Shown here: positions 9,539 to 16,403 of the stretch, in pieces
Position numbering within the stretch: the stretch's first letter is position 1
Layout: every line of letters starts with the position of its first letter
Notes under the pieces: generated by a model
Told to the model about the DNA's origin: nothing
The model's database searches: none
What the model saw: the letters and a program-made list of their open reading frames with translations, nothing else
From: an uncultured Novosphingobium sp.
GTDB lineage: Bacteria; Pseudomonadota; Alphaproteobacteria; Sphingomonadales; Sphingomonadaceae
NCBI GenBank assembly: GCA_946886365.1
Contig: CAMPIM010000027.1
Location: 1 to 36,240 of the forward strand
DNA: 36,240 nt
Reading direction: 5' to 3'
Position numbers and translations under genes: made by a program

Positions 9539-10237
9539 TCAGAGATGCGTGGCGAAGAAGTCGGTCGTGCGCTGATCGGCCAGTTGCGCGGCCTCCTCGA
9601 CCCGGCGCGCGCCCATTTCAGCGGCGAAGCCATGGTCCAGCCCCTCATAATCGTGAAGGGTCACGTGGCGATTGTCCTTCAGGCCGTCATGCATAGTCTT
9701 CTGGACCGCCGGTGGCACGAAGCCGTCAGCGGTGGGGATGTGCAGCAGGACGGGTTTGCCGATCGCATGCTGCTCGCCCAGAAGATTGTCGATGCCCACG
9801 CCATAATAGCCGACAAAGGCGTCGCCATCCGTCCGGCAGGCCGCCATGAAAGTCAGCCGCCCGCCAAGGCAATAGCCGACCACGCCGACCTTGCCTGTGC
9901 CACTCAGTTCGGCTCGAGCGAATTTGATCGCTGATTCAATGTCATAGATGGCGAGGTCCTGATTCAGCTTTTGCATGTGGCCGATTGCTGCCTGAAATTG
10001 TTCTGGAACGTCCGCATCCAGTTCGACATGCGCAGTGTCACGCCAAAACAGGTCGGGAGAAACCGCCAGATATCCTTGGCTGGCCCAATTGTCGCATTTG
10101 CGGCGAATGCCTTCATTCACGCCGAAGATTTCCTGAATGACGATAATCGCCCCGCGCGGGGTTCCGTCGGGTCGAGCGACATAGGTGTCGAATTGCGCAT
10201 CGCCCTCAAGGGTCGAAATCGGCGTAAATGATCCCAT
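9539..10237 (-). CDS. Dienelactone hydrolase family protein
   Basis: A 232-residue alpha/beta hydrolase of the dienelactone hydrolase family. The catalytic triad is visible as Cys123 (GYCLGG), Asp171 (PTADGFVPP) and His202 (LDHGFA), and Glu36 in VIQEIFGVN corresponds to the residue that primes the cysteine in the family. A longer open frame extends upstream, but I chose the ATG at 10237 because it starts the conserved MGSFTPIS segment and is preceded by AAGGACA at a good distance. Classical family members open dienelactones in chlorocatechol breakdown; most genomic paralogues, like this one away from any catechol genes, act on unknown esters or lactones. It lies directly upstream of the quinone oxidoreductase gene. 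Confidence 0.9.
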   Translation of the reverse strand: MGSFTPISTLEGDAQFDTYVARPDGTPRGAIIVIQEIFGVNEGIRRKCDNWASQGYLAVSPDLFWRDTAHVELDADVPEQFQAAIGHMQKLNQDLAIYDIESAIKFARAELSGTGKVGVVGYCLGGRLTFMAACRTDGDAFVGYYGVGIDNLLGEQHAIGKPVLLHIPTADGFVPPAVQKTMHDGLKDNRHVTLHDYEGLDHGFAAEMGARRVEEAAQLADQRTTDFFATHL

Positions 10238-10380
10238 GGCGGATGTCCTTTCGTTCGCTGCACTGTGTTTGAGGATAAGCGGCTTTTGCAGAACCGCCAA
10301 CGCTGCTGTGGCCAAATTATTTGCGTTCAGGGGCCATGTTGCGGCATGACCACGATCGCTGGCAATTGAAGGTGCGCAGG

Positions 10381-10635
10381 ATGAAAGTAACGGTCGACGT
10401 AGATTGCACCCCAACGGAGGCGCGGGCCTTTTTGGGCCTGCCTGATGTCACGCCCATTCACGACAAATATGTGAAAACGATGCTGGACAGCTTTGATGGC
10501 ATCGCCAGCGCGGAACAGATGGAAACGATGTTCAAAAGCTTCTCTCCCTTGGGGGATGCGGGGATGCGCCTGTTCCGGCAGATGATGGACATCGGCCTTT
10601 CTGGCGTTGCTGGGAAGAATGGCGACAAGTCCTGA
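10381..10635 (+). CDS. Small conserved protein, DUF6489-type
   Basis: An 84-residue protein beginning MKVTVDVDCTPTEARAFLGL and continuing with PDVTPIHDKYVKTMLDSF. From memory this N-terminus matches a small family of unknown function widespread in sphingomonads and relatives (DUF6489). It is acidic, helical in appearance, and rich in methionine near the C-terminus (MFKSF, MRLFRQMMD). No signal peptide or membrane segment is seen. The open frame extends further upstream but the ATG at 10381 begins the conserved part and follows GCGCAGG. It lies 7 bp before the mnmE start, so the two are likely co-transcribed. Its function is unknown; its place at the head of the mnmE-parB block hints at a housekeeping role. 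Confidence 0.82.
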   Translation: MKVTVDVDCTPTEARAFLGLPDVTPIHDKYVKTMLDSFDGIASAEQMETMFKSFSPLGDAGMRLFRQMMDIGLSGVAGKNGDKS

Positions 10636-10642
10636 TCCGTTA

Positions 10643-11920
10643 ATGGCAGATACGATTTTCGCCCTGTCGAGTGGTGCGCCACCGGCAGGGATTGGGGTCA
10701 TTCGGATAAGTGGCCCTGCTGCCGCTGCCGCCTTGCAGGGCCTTGCGGGGCAACTTCCCGAACCCCGGCGAGCGCGGCTGGCCTTGCTGAAAGACCCGCG
10801 CAACGGGGCGCCTCTCGATCGCGCGCTCATCCTCTGGTTTACTGGCCCTGGCACTGCGACCGGGGAAGACCTGGCGGAGCTGCATTGCCACGGCGGGCGG
10901 GCCGTGGTGGCGGGGCTGGAGGATGCGCTAAGGTCCTTTGAAGGCGTGCGGCAGGCCCAGCCGGGTGAGTTTACCCGCCGGGCGTTTATGAATGGGCGCA
11001 TGGATCTCAATGAGGTTGAGGGGCTGGCCGATCTTCTCGCCGCCGAAACCCAGCAGCAACGGCGCGCGGCTCTACTCATGTCCGAGGGGCATTTTTCTCG
11101 TCGGCTGGAACAGTGGCAAAGGAGCTTGCTTGATCTTTCCGCCATGGCGGAGGCAGCGCTCGATTTTTCCGATGAGGATGATGTGCCTGAACATGGGGCC
11201 GAGGAACGTATCGGCTGGGGCATAGCTATGCTTATCGGGGATGTGAGGTCTGCACTGAGTGCCCCTTCGGCCGAGCGTTTGCGGGATGGCATCCGGGTGG
11301 TGCTGGCAGGGCCGCCCAATGCGGGGAAGTCCACGCTTTTGAATGCACTGGTGGGGCGGGAGGCGGCGATCGTGTCCGATGTCGCAGGTACGACGCGTGA
11401 CCGCATAGAGGTGCCCGCAGCGCTTGGCGGCACGGCTTTTCTGTTCACCGATACCGCTGGTTTGAGAGACGGGGCATCGGACGTTATTGAGGCGATCGGC
11501 ATGGACCGGGCTCGCGCGGCGCTGGACAGTGCCGACGTCATTTTGTGGCTTGGCGATCCGGATGAAGCACCGCGCGCCGACGCAATGATTGTTGCTGCCC
11601 AATGTGACCGGTACGCGGTGGCCAGAGGGCTACCCATATCGGCGGTCACGGGCGAGGGAATGGAAGCTCTCGTCGCATTGCTTCTGGAGCGAGCGGCGGC
11701 GTTGCTGCCCGGAGAGAGTGAATATGCCCTGCATGAAAGGCAGCGAGAGGGTGTTGCGCTGCTCGTCGGTCATTTGGAAAACGCCTTGCCGCAGTCGGAC
11801 CTTCTCATTGTCGCTGAAGAGCTTCGCCATGCGCGTGCGGCCATCGACGCGCTGACGGGGCGGGCAAGCACCGAGCATATGCTCGACCGGCTCTTTGCAG
11901 GATTTTGCATCGGCAAATGA
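10643..11920 (+). CDS. mnmE: tRNA modification GTPase MnmE
   Basis: A 425-residue MnmE, which with MnmG installs the 5-carboxymethylaminomethyl group on uridine 34 of certain tRNAs. The formyl-THF-binding N-terminal domain starts MADTIFALSSGAPPAGIGV. The inserted GTPase domain has G1 GPPNAGKS (223-230), G2 region AGTTRD (248-253) and G3 DTAG (270-273). The G4 position reads AQCD (319-322) where most members have NKxD, so guanine recognition looks weakened. The C-terminus is FCIGK, with the conserved cysteine. I chose the ATG at 10643 because MnmE normally begins a few residues before DTIFA; ATGs at 10607 and 10619 are in frame upstream. It is followed by a parS-like site and mnmG. Confidence 0.95.
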   Translation: MADTIFALSSGAPPAGIGVIRISGPAAAAALQGLAGQLPEPRRARLALLKDPRNGAPLDRALILWFTGPGTATGEDLAELHCHGGRAVVAGLEDALRSFEGVRQAQPGEFTRRAFMNGRMDLNEVEGLADLLAAETQQQRRAALLMSEGHFSRRLEQWQRSLLDLSAMAEAALDFSDEDDVPEHGAEERIGWGIAMLIGDVRSALSAPSAERLRDGIRVVLAGPPNAGKSTLLNALVGREAAIVSDVAGTTRDRIEVPAALGGTAFLFTDTAGLRDGASDVIEAIGMDRARAALDSADVILWLGDPDEAPRADAMIVAAQCDRYAVARGLPISAVTGEGMEALVALLLERAAALLPGESEYALHERQREGVALLVGHLENALPQSDLLIVAEELRHARAAIDALTGRASTEHMLDRLFAGFCIGK

Positions 11921-11934
11921 CCGCTGTTCCACGT

Positions 11935-11950
11935 GGAACAGTTTTGACCG
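11935..11950. promoter_or_regulatory. parS-like centromere site 1 (mnmE-mnmG spacer)
   Basis: The 16-base perfect palindrome TGTTCCACGTGGAACA matches the chromosomal parS consensus TGTTNCACGTGNAACA, to which ParB binds. It lies 14 bp after the mnmE stop and 30 bp before the mnmG start, about 3.3 kb upstream of parB. The presence of two more such sites nearby and of parA and parB supports the call. Confidence 0.9.
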
Positions 11951-11980
11951 CGAGGCCCCAATTCTGATAAGGGCGCCGAC

Positions 11981-13831
11981 ATGCAGACAGCTTTTGACGT
12001 GATAGTGGTGGGCGGCGGCCATGCCGGGTGCGAAGCGGCGGCTGCGGCTGCTCGCAAGGGCGCGCGGGTCGCGCTTCTGACCTTCGAAAAGGAAACGGTC
12101 GGGGCAATGTCATGCAACCCGGCGATCGGGGGTTTAGGCAAAGGTCATTTGGTGCGCGAGGTTGATGCGCTGGATGGCCTGATAGCGCGTGCCGCCGACG
12201 CTGCCGCGATACATTATCGGATGTTGAACAGCAGCAAAGGCGCCGCCGTTCAGGGGCCGCGCGTGCAGGCCGATCGATCACATTATCGGGCCGCCATTCA
12301 CCGCATGATCGATGCGCAGCGCGGGATCGAAATCATCGAGGGTGAGGCTGCGGCGCTGCTGCTGAAGAATGGTGAGGTTGATGGGATGGAGCTGGCAGAC
12401 GGACGCCGCTTGTCCGCGCCAGCCATCGTGTTGGCAACGGGCACATTTCTGGGCGGCAAATTATTCCGGGGCGAGGAGACGCTGACGGGCGGTCGAACCG
12501 GGGAGCGGGCGGCAACTGTATTGGGAGTTCAGTTTCGTGGGCTGGGCCTGCCCATCGCACGGCTGAAGACGGGGACCCCGCCGAGGCTGGATGGGCGATC
12601 GATAAATTGGGGGGTGCTGGAGGAGCAGCCGTCTGACGGTGACGATTGGACCATGTCCGCCATCTCTGCAGGGCGGCAGCTTCCTCAGTTGAGCTGCGCG
12701 ATCACGCGTACCAATGAGGCGACCCACGCGATCATCCGTGGGGGGCTGGGGCGGTCACCATTGTTCAGCGGGGCGATCGAGGGGCGCGGTCCTCGGTACT
12801 GCCCGTCGATCGAGGATAAGGTGATCCGCTTCGGTGATCGTGACGGACATCAGATCTTTCTGGAGCCGGAAGGGCTGGGAAGCCATCTGGTTTATCCCAA
12901 TGGGATCAGCACCTCCCTGCCTGCCGATGTACAGGAGCAGATGGTCAGGTCGATGGTGGGGCTGGAACGTGCCGAGATTGTGGTGCCGGGCTATGCGGTC
13001 GAATATGATCATATCGATCCGCGCGCATTGGACCACAGTCTGGAGATGCGAGAGGTCCCCGGCCTGTTCTGCGCAGGGCAGATAAATGGCACCACGGGCT
13101 ATGAGGAAGCGGCGGCGCAAGGGCTGGTCGCCGGTGTGAATGCGGCGGCGCGTGCCAAGGGTGATGCGCCGATGATCCTCGATCGGGCGAGCAGTTATAT
13201 CGGCGTCATGGTCGATGACCTGGTGCTGCAAGGCGTGACTGAGCCGTATCGCATGCTGACTGCGCGGGCGGAGTATCGATTGTGGCTTCGAGCGGACAAT
13301 GCCGGGAGTAGGCTGGCAGACGTTGGTCGGGTGCATGGCATATTGGGCGAGGATCGGCTCGCTCATTATGATCGGCGGGCTTCGCAGCGCGCCAGTGTGG
13401 ATGAGGAGCTGGGGCAGCAGGTGAGCGCCACTCAGCTTGCCCGCGCGGGTGCGAATGTCCGGCAGGATGGCTCGCGAAGAACGTTGTTTGAATGGGCGCG
13501 GTTTCCGGAAGTCCAGCGGGAATTGCTGTTCGCTTTGGCGCCGTCGCTCACATCAGTGGACGAGAGGGTGCGAGACGAAATCCTGGAGGACGCTCATTAC
13601 GCTCCGTATCTCGAACGCCAAGCGGCAGAGATTGCTGCCTTGCGTCGCGACGAGCGGGTGTCGATCCCGGCCGACTTTGACTTCGGGGCAATCGGTGGAC
13701 TGTCGAGCGAGATGATCGAGAGGCTTGATAAGGCTCGCCCCGATACGCTGGCGGCTGCGGGCCGCATTCGGGGCATTACTCCAGCGGCTTTGGCGGCGTT
13801 GCTGGTACATGTTCGGCGTCAAGCCGCATGA
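11981..13831 (+). CDS. mnmG: tRNA uridine-5-carboxymethylaminomethyl modification enzyme MnmG
   Basis: A 616-residue FAD-dependent MnmG (GidA), partner of MnmE in wobble-uridine modification of tRNA. The N-terminal FAD-binding motif is [14 protein letters not shown] at about 6-19, followed by the family signature [23 protein letters not shown]. The second signature [12 protein letters not shown] is present, as is the region [20 protein letters not shown] with the conserved cysteine. The C-terminal helical domain that contacts MnmE ends LVHVRRQAA. Length is normal (E. coli 629). The stop overlaps the rsmG start in ATGA, which points to translational coupling. Confidence 0.98.
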   Translation: MQTAFDVIVVGGGHAGCEAAAAAARKGARVALLTFEKETVGAMSCNPAIGGLGKGHLVREVDALDGLIARAADAAAIHYRMLNSSKGAAVQGPRVQADRSHYRAAIHRMIDAQRGIEIIEGEAAALLLKNGEVDGMELADGRRLSAPAIVLATGTFLGGKLFRGEETLTGGRTGERAATVLGVQFRGLGLPIARLKTGTPPRLDGRSINWGVLEEQPSDGDDWTMSAISAGRQLPQLSCAITRTNEATHAIIRGGLGRSPLFSGAIEGRGPRYCPSIEDKVIRFGDRDGHQIFLEPEGLGSHLVYPNGISTSLPADVQEQMVRSMVGLERAEIVVPGYAVEYDHIDPRALDHSLEMREVPGLFCAGQINGTTGYEEAAAQGLVAGVNAAARAKGDAPMILDRASSYIGVMVDDLVLQGVTEPYRMLTARAEYRLWLRADNAGSRLADVGRVHGILGEDRLAHYDRRASQRASVDEELGQQVSATQLARAGANVRQDGSRRTLFEWARFPEVQRELLFALAPSLTSVDERVRDEILEDAHYAPYLERQAAEIAALRRDERVSIPADFDFGAIGGLSSEMIERLDKARPDTLAAAGRIRGITPAALAALLVHVRRQAA

Positions 13832-14469
13832 CGGAGGATGAAGCGAAGGCATGGCTGGAGCAGCATTTCCCCGTTTCACGTGAAACATGGGAGAAGCTGG
13901 ACGGCTATGTGCAAATCTTGCTGTCCGAGATGGATCAGCAGAATTTGATTGCAGAGTCCACGCGTGATCATGTCTGGGCGAGGCATATTGCGGATTCGGC
14001 TCAGCTTCTCACATTGGCCGATAGCGCGGGTGAGGGGCTTTGGATCGACCTCGGATCGGGAGCGGGTTTGCCCGCAATCGTGATCGCCATCTTGAGCGAC
14101 CGGCCCGTGCTGATGATAGAATCGCGGCGTAAGAGAATAGATTTCCTGAATGAGGTGATCGACAGTGTCGGCATCAAGAATGCCCAAGTTTACGGCGGAC
14201 GGGTGGAAGGTGCTTCCTCAAAGGCGGCGGCGGTAATCAGTGCGCGCGCTTACGCGCCGTTGGAGCGCCTCTTCCCCTCGGCGCTCCATTTGTCCGATAA
14301 TCGAACCCTTTGGGTGTTGCCAAAGGGGCGTAATGCGCAGAATGAACTGGAGGCGGCGCGATCCTCGTGGCAAGGTGTGTTTCACGTGGAACGCAGCATC
14401 ACCGACCCGGAAAGCGCAATCATCATAGCGCAGTCGGTAGCGCCAAAGGGCAAGAAAGGTCGCAAATGA
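13828..14469 (+). CDS. rsmG: 16S rRNA (guanine527-N7)-methyltransferase RsmG
   Basis: A 213-residue RsmG (GidB), which methylates G527 of 16S rRNA with S-adenosylmethionine. The SAM-binding motif is [15 protein letters not shown], followed by the acidic segment [15 protein letters not shown]. The N-terminus contains FPVSRETW, typical of the family. Two parS-like palindromes lie inside the coding sequence: one writes the codons for VSRET at the N-terminus and the other writes FHVER near the C-terminus. The start ATG overlaps the mnmG stop by four bases and the stop overlaps the parA start by four bases, so mnmG, rsmG and parA form one coupled unit. Confidence 0.97.
   Translation: MTEDEAKAWLEQHFPVSRETWEKLDGYVQILLSEMDQQNLIAESTRDHVWARHIADSAQLLTLADSAGEGLWIDLGSGAGLPAIVIAILSDRPVLMIESRRKRIDFLNEVIDSVGIKNAQVYGGRVEGASSKAAAVISARAYAPLERLFPSALHLSDNRTLWVLPKGRNAQNELEAARSSWQGVFHVERSITDPESAIIIAQSVAPKGKKGRK
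13872..13887. promoter_or_regulatory. parS-like centromere site 2 (5' part of rsmG)
   Basis: The 14-base perfect palindrome GTTTCACGTGAAAC lies at 13873-13886 and matches the core of the parS consensus; the flanking bases are C and A. It is inside the rsmG reading frame, where it encodes V-S-R-E-T. It lies 1.9 kb after site 1 and 0.5 kb before site 3. Confidence 0.9.
14378..14393. promoter_or_regulatory. parS-like centromere site 3 (3' part of rsmG)
   Basis: The sequence TGTTTCACGTGGAACG matches 15 of 16 positions of the general parS consensus TGTTNCACGTGNAACA. It lies inside the rsmG frame near the C-terminus, 73 bp before the parA start codon. Confidence 0.88.
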
Positions 14470-15248
14470 TCCGTATCGCCATTGCGAATCAAAAGGGTGG
14501 GGTGGGGAAGACCACAACGGCGATCAACTTGGCAACCGGGCTTGCCGCTACTGGCCTGAGAGTGTTGTTGATCGACCTTGATCCCCAGGGAAATGCTTCG
14601 ACAGGATTGGGGGTCCATCAATCCGATCGTACCTGGTCGAGCTACGACTTGCTCGTCGGGAATTGCGCCATTGAGGATGCGATCCTGCCGACCCGCGTGC
14701 CTAAACTCGACATCATCGCGGCGACGCAGGACTTGTCTGGGGCCGAGATCGAGCTGATCGAATATGAAGAACGTACCCATCGACTGGAGCGGGTTCTCAG
14801 CGAAGCGCAAGCGGGAAGGTGGGATATCTGCCTCATCGATTGTCCGCCTTCGCTCGGCCTTCTGACCATCAATGCTATGGTGGCTGCCCAATCCTTGCTC
14901 GTTCCGCTTCAGTGTGAATTCTTCGCGCTGGAAGGCCTGTCCCAGCTGTTGCAAACGGTGGAGCGCATTCGCGGCCGCTTCAATCCGGGGCTTTCGATCA
15001 TGGGTGTGGCGCTGACCATGTATGATCGGCGTAATCGCCTCACAGATCAGGTCGCGGACGATGTGCGGGCCTGTCTGGGCGACTTGGTGTTCTCGACGGT
15101 TATTCCGCGGAACGTTCGGCTCTCGGAAGCGCCAAGCCATGGCGTTCCGGCGCTCATCTACGACTTCCGGTGTTCTGGTTCGGAGGCCTATATGCGCCTC
15201 GCCCGTGAACTGATTTCGCGTCTGCCCCCACAGGAGGTTGCGGCTTGA
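14466..15248 (+). CDS. parA: Chromosome partitioning ATPase ParA
   Basis: A 260-residue ParA (Soj) ATPase of the Walker-type cytoskeletal family, which binds DNA as an ATP dimer and moves ParB-parS complexes during chromosome segregation. The deviant Walker A motif is KGGVGKTT at about residues 10-17 with the signature lysine. Walker A' is LIDLDPQGNASTG, and Walker B is CLIDCPPSLGLLT. Length equals that of chromosomal ParA proteins, with no N-terminal DNA-binding extension as in type Ia plasmid ParA. I chose the ATG at 14466, which overlaps the rsmG stop in ATGA; a longer open frame upstream lies inside rsmG. The stop overlaps the TTG start of parB. Confidence 0.97.
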   Translation: MIRIAIANQKGGVGKTTTAINLATGLAATGLRVLLIDLDPQGNASTGLGVHQSDRTWSSYDLLVGNCAIEDAILPTRVPKLDIIAATQDLSGAEIELIEYEERTHRLERVLSEAQAGRWDICLIDCPPSLGLLTINAMVAAQSLLVPLQCEFFALEGLSQLLQTVERIRGRFNPGLSIMGVALTMYDRRNRLTDQVADDVRACLGDLVFSTVIPRNVRLSEAPSHGVPALIYDFRCSGSEAYMRLARELISRLPPQEVAA

Positions 15249-16171
15249 GCAACGAGAATGATGAAAAGCTGAAGGTTATCAAGCGTCCCCATGGACTGGG
15301 ACGGGGCCTTTCAGCGCTGCTGGGCGACGTAACGAGAGAAGAGCCGGTCGCACCACAGGCCGTTTCCGCTTCGACCAAGGCTATTCAGAGCATCGAAGTC
15401 GCTTTGATCCAGCCGCATCCGGAGCAGCCTCGCCGTCATTTTGACGAAGGTGCCTTGGCCGAGCTGGCGGACAGCATCGGGAAGCGTGGCGTTATCCAGC
15501 CGATCATCGTGCGCCCCCATGGCGGGGGATTTCAGATCGTTGCGGGGGAGCGACGGTGGCGGGCGGCGCAGCGCGCGCAATTGCACCGAATTCCGGCGAT
15601 TGTCCGCGATTTTGACGAAGCTGAAACGCTGGAAATCGCGCTGGTCGAGAATATCCAGCGCGAAGACCTGAACCCGATCGAAGAGGCGGAAGCCTATCGC
15701 AAGCTGATTGCGGACTTCAATCATAGCCAGGAAGCGCTAGGGCGTATCGTTGGTAAATCGCGCAGCCACATCGCCAATCTTATCCGGCTGCTCGATCTTC
15801 CGGCCTCTGTGCGGCAACAAGTCGTTGAGCAGAAGCTGTCCATGGGCCACGCCCGGGCGCTGATCGGTGCGCCGGATTGCGAGACGCTGGCGAAGACCGT
15901 GGAGGCCAAGGGCCTGTCGGTGCGCGATACCGAGGACTTGGTGCGCCGCTCGAAAAAGGGGGAAGGGGCGGCGCCGCGAGGCCGGGCCTCGTCGGGACTG
16001 GTCAGCAAGGATCCCGATATCGCGGCGCTCGAACAGCATCTTGCCGATATTCTTGGCGTCAAAGTGGACATTGGACATGGGGAGGGCGCGGGCGGCACGC
16101 TGTCGTTGCGTTATTCGACGCTCGACCAGCTCGACATGCTGTGCCAGCGCCTGTCCGGCGAGCGTATCTGA
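15245..16171 (+). CDS. parB: Chromosome partitioning protein ParB (CTPase)
   Basis: A 308-residue ParB, which loads on parS and spreads as a CTP-dependent DNA clamp. The N-terminus MSNENDEKLKVIKRPHGLGRGLSALLGD contains the GLGRGL motif common at the start of chromosomal ParB proteins. CTP-binding residues are in GERRWRAAQRA at 101-111, and ENIQREDLNPIEEA is at about 135-148. A helix-turn-helix follows (SQEALGRIVGKSRSHIANL at about 165-183). The C-terminal dimerisation domain ends with LRYSTLDQLDMLCQRL. The start is TTG at 15245, overlapping the parA stop in TTGA, so ParB level is probably tied to ParA translation. Three parS-like sites lie within 3.3 kb upstream. Confidence 0.97.
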   Translation: MSNENDEKLKVIKRPHGLGRGLSALLGDVTREEPVAPQAVSASTKAIQSIEVALIQPHPEQPRRHFDEGALAELADSIGKRGVIQPIIVRPHGGGFQIVAGERRWRAAQRAQLHRIPAIVRDFDEAETLEIALVENIQREDLNPIEEAEAYRKLIADFNHSQEALGRIVGKSRSHIANLIRLLDLPASVRQQVVEQKLSMGHARALIGAPDCETLAKTVEAKGLSVRDTEDLVRRSKKGEGAAPRGRASSGLVSKDPDIAALEQHLADILGVKVDIGHGEGAGGTLSLRYSTLDQLDMLCQRLSGERI

Positions 16172-16229
16172 ACAGGCAAGCGTGGCATGATCCGCCGCGC
16201 GCCACTGGCATCTGACGAGGGTCTTGCTC

Positions 16230-16394
16230 AGAGCATGACCCGATCAAAACTGCATGGGATCATGCTCTATTTTTATTGCGGCGCTGTCTGAGTCGGCAGG
16301 CACGCCGCCTTGCCTCGGAAATGCTCGGTTTAACTCTTGTTTTCCGCATTTTCCGGGCGAGCGGGTGATACCACCTGCCTGGAAAATGCTCTAG
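16230..16394. repeat. Bipartite inverted-repeat element, copy 1 (with extra segment)
   Basis: Half A is a hairpin at 16230-16268 with arms AGAGCATGACCCGAT and ATGGGATCATGCTCT. Half B is a hairpin at 16346-16389 with outer arms GCATTTTCC and GGAAAATGC, followed by TCTAG. The halves are joined by a T-rich linker ending CTTGTTTTCC. The same A-linker-B order is seen on the other strand at 23397-23501. Here the linker carries about 58 extra bases (roughly 16275-16332) that hold a GCGGCG/CGCCGC stem and a piece (CCTCGGAAATGCTCG) that looks like a decayed end of half B. The element fills most of the 232-bp parB-pepN spacer and ends 10 bp before the pepN start. Confidence 0.75.
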
Positions 16395-16403
16395 ATTGCC
16401 GCG

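Noticed and set aside
10327..11649. 440-codon open frame on the minus strand
   Set aside because: It is the antisense of mnmE, low in complexity (Ser-, Arg- and Ala-rich) and without known motifs.
15488..15500. TTATCCAG inside parB, considered as a DnaA box
   Set aside because: One isolated partial match in coding sequence with no AT-rich region and no further boxes nearby; not enough to propose an origin.
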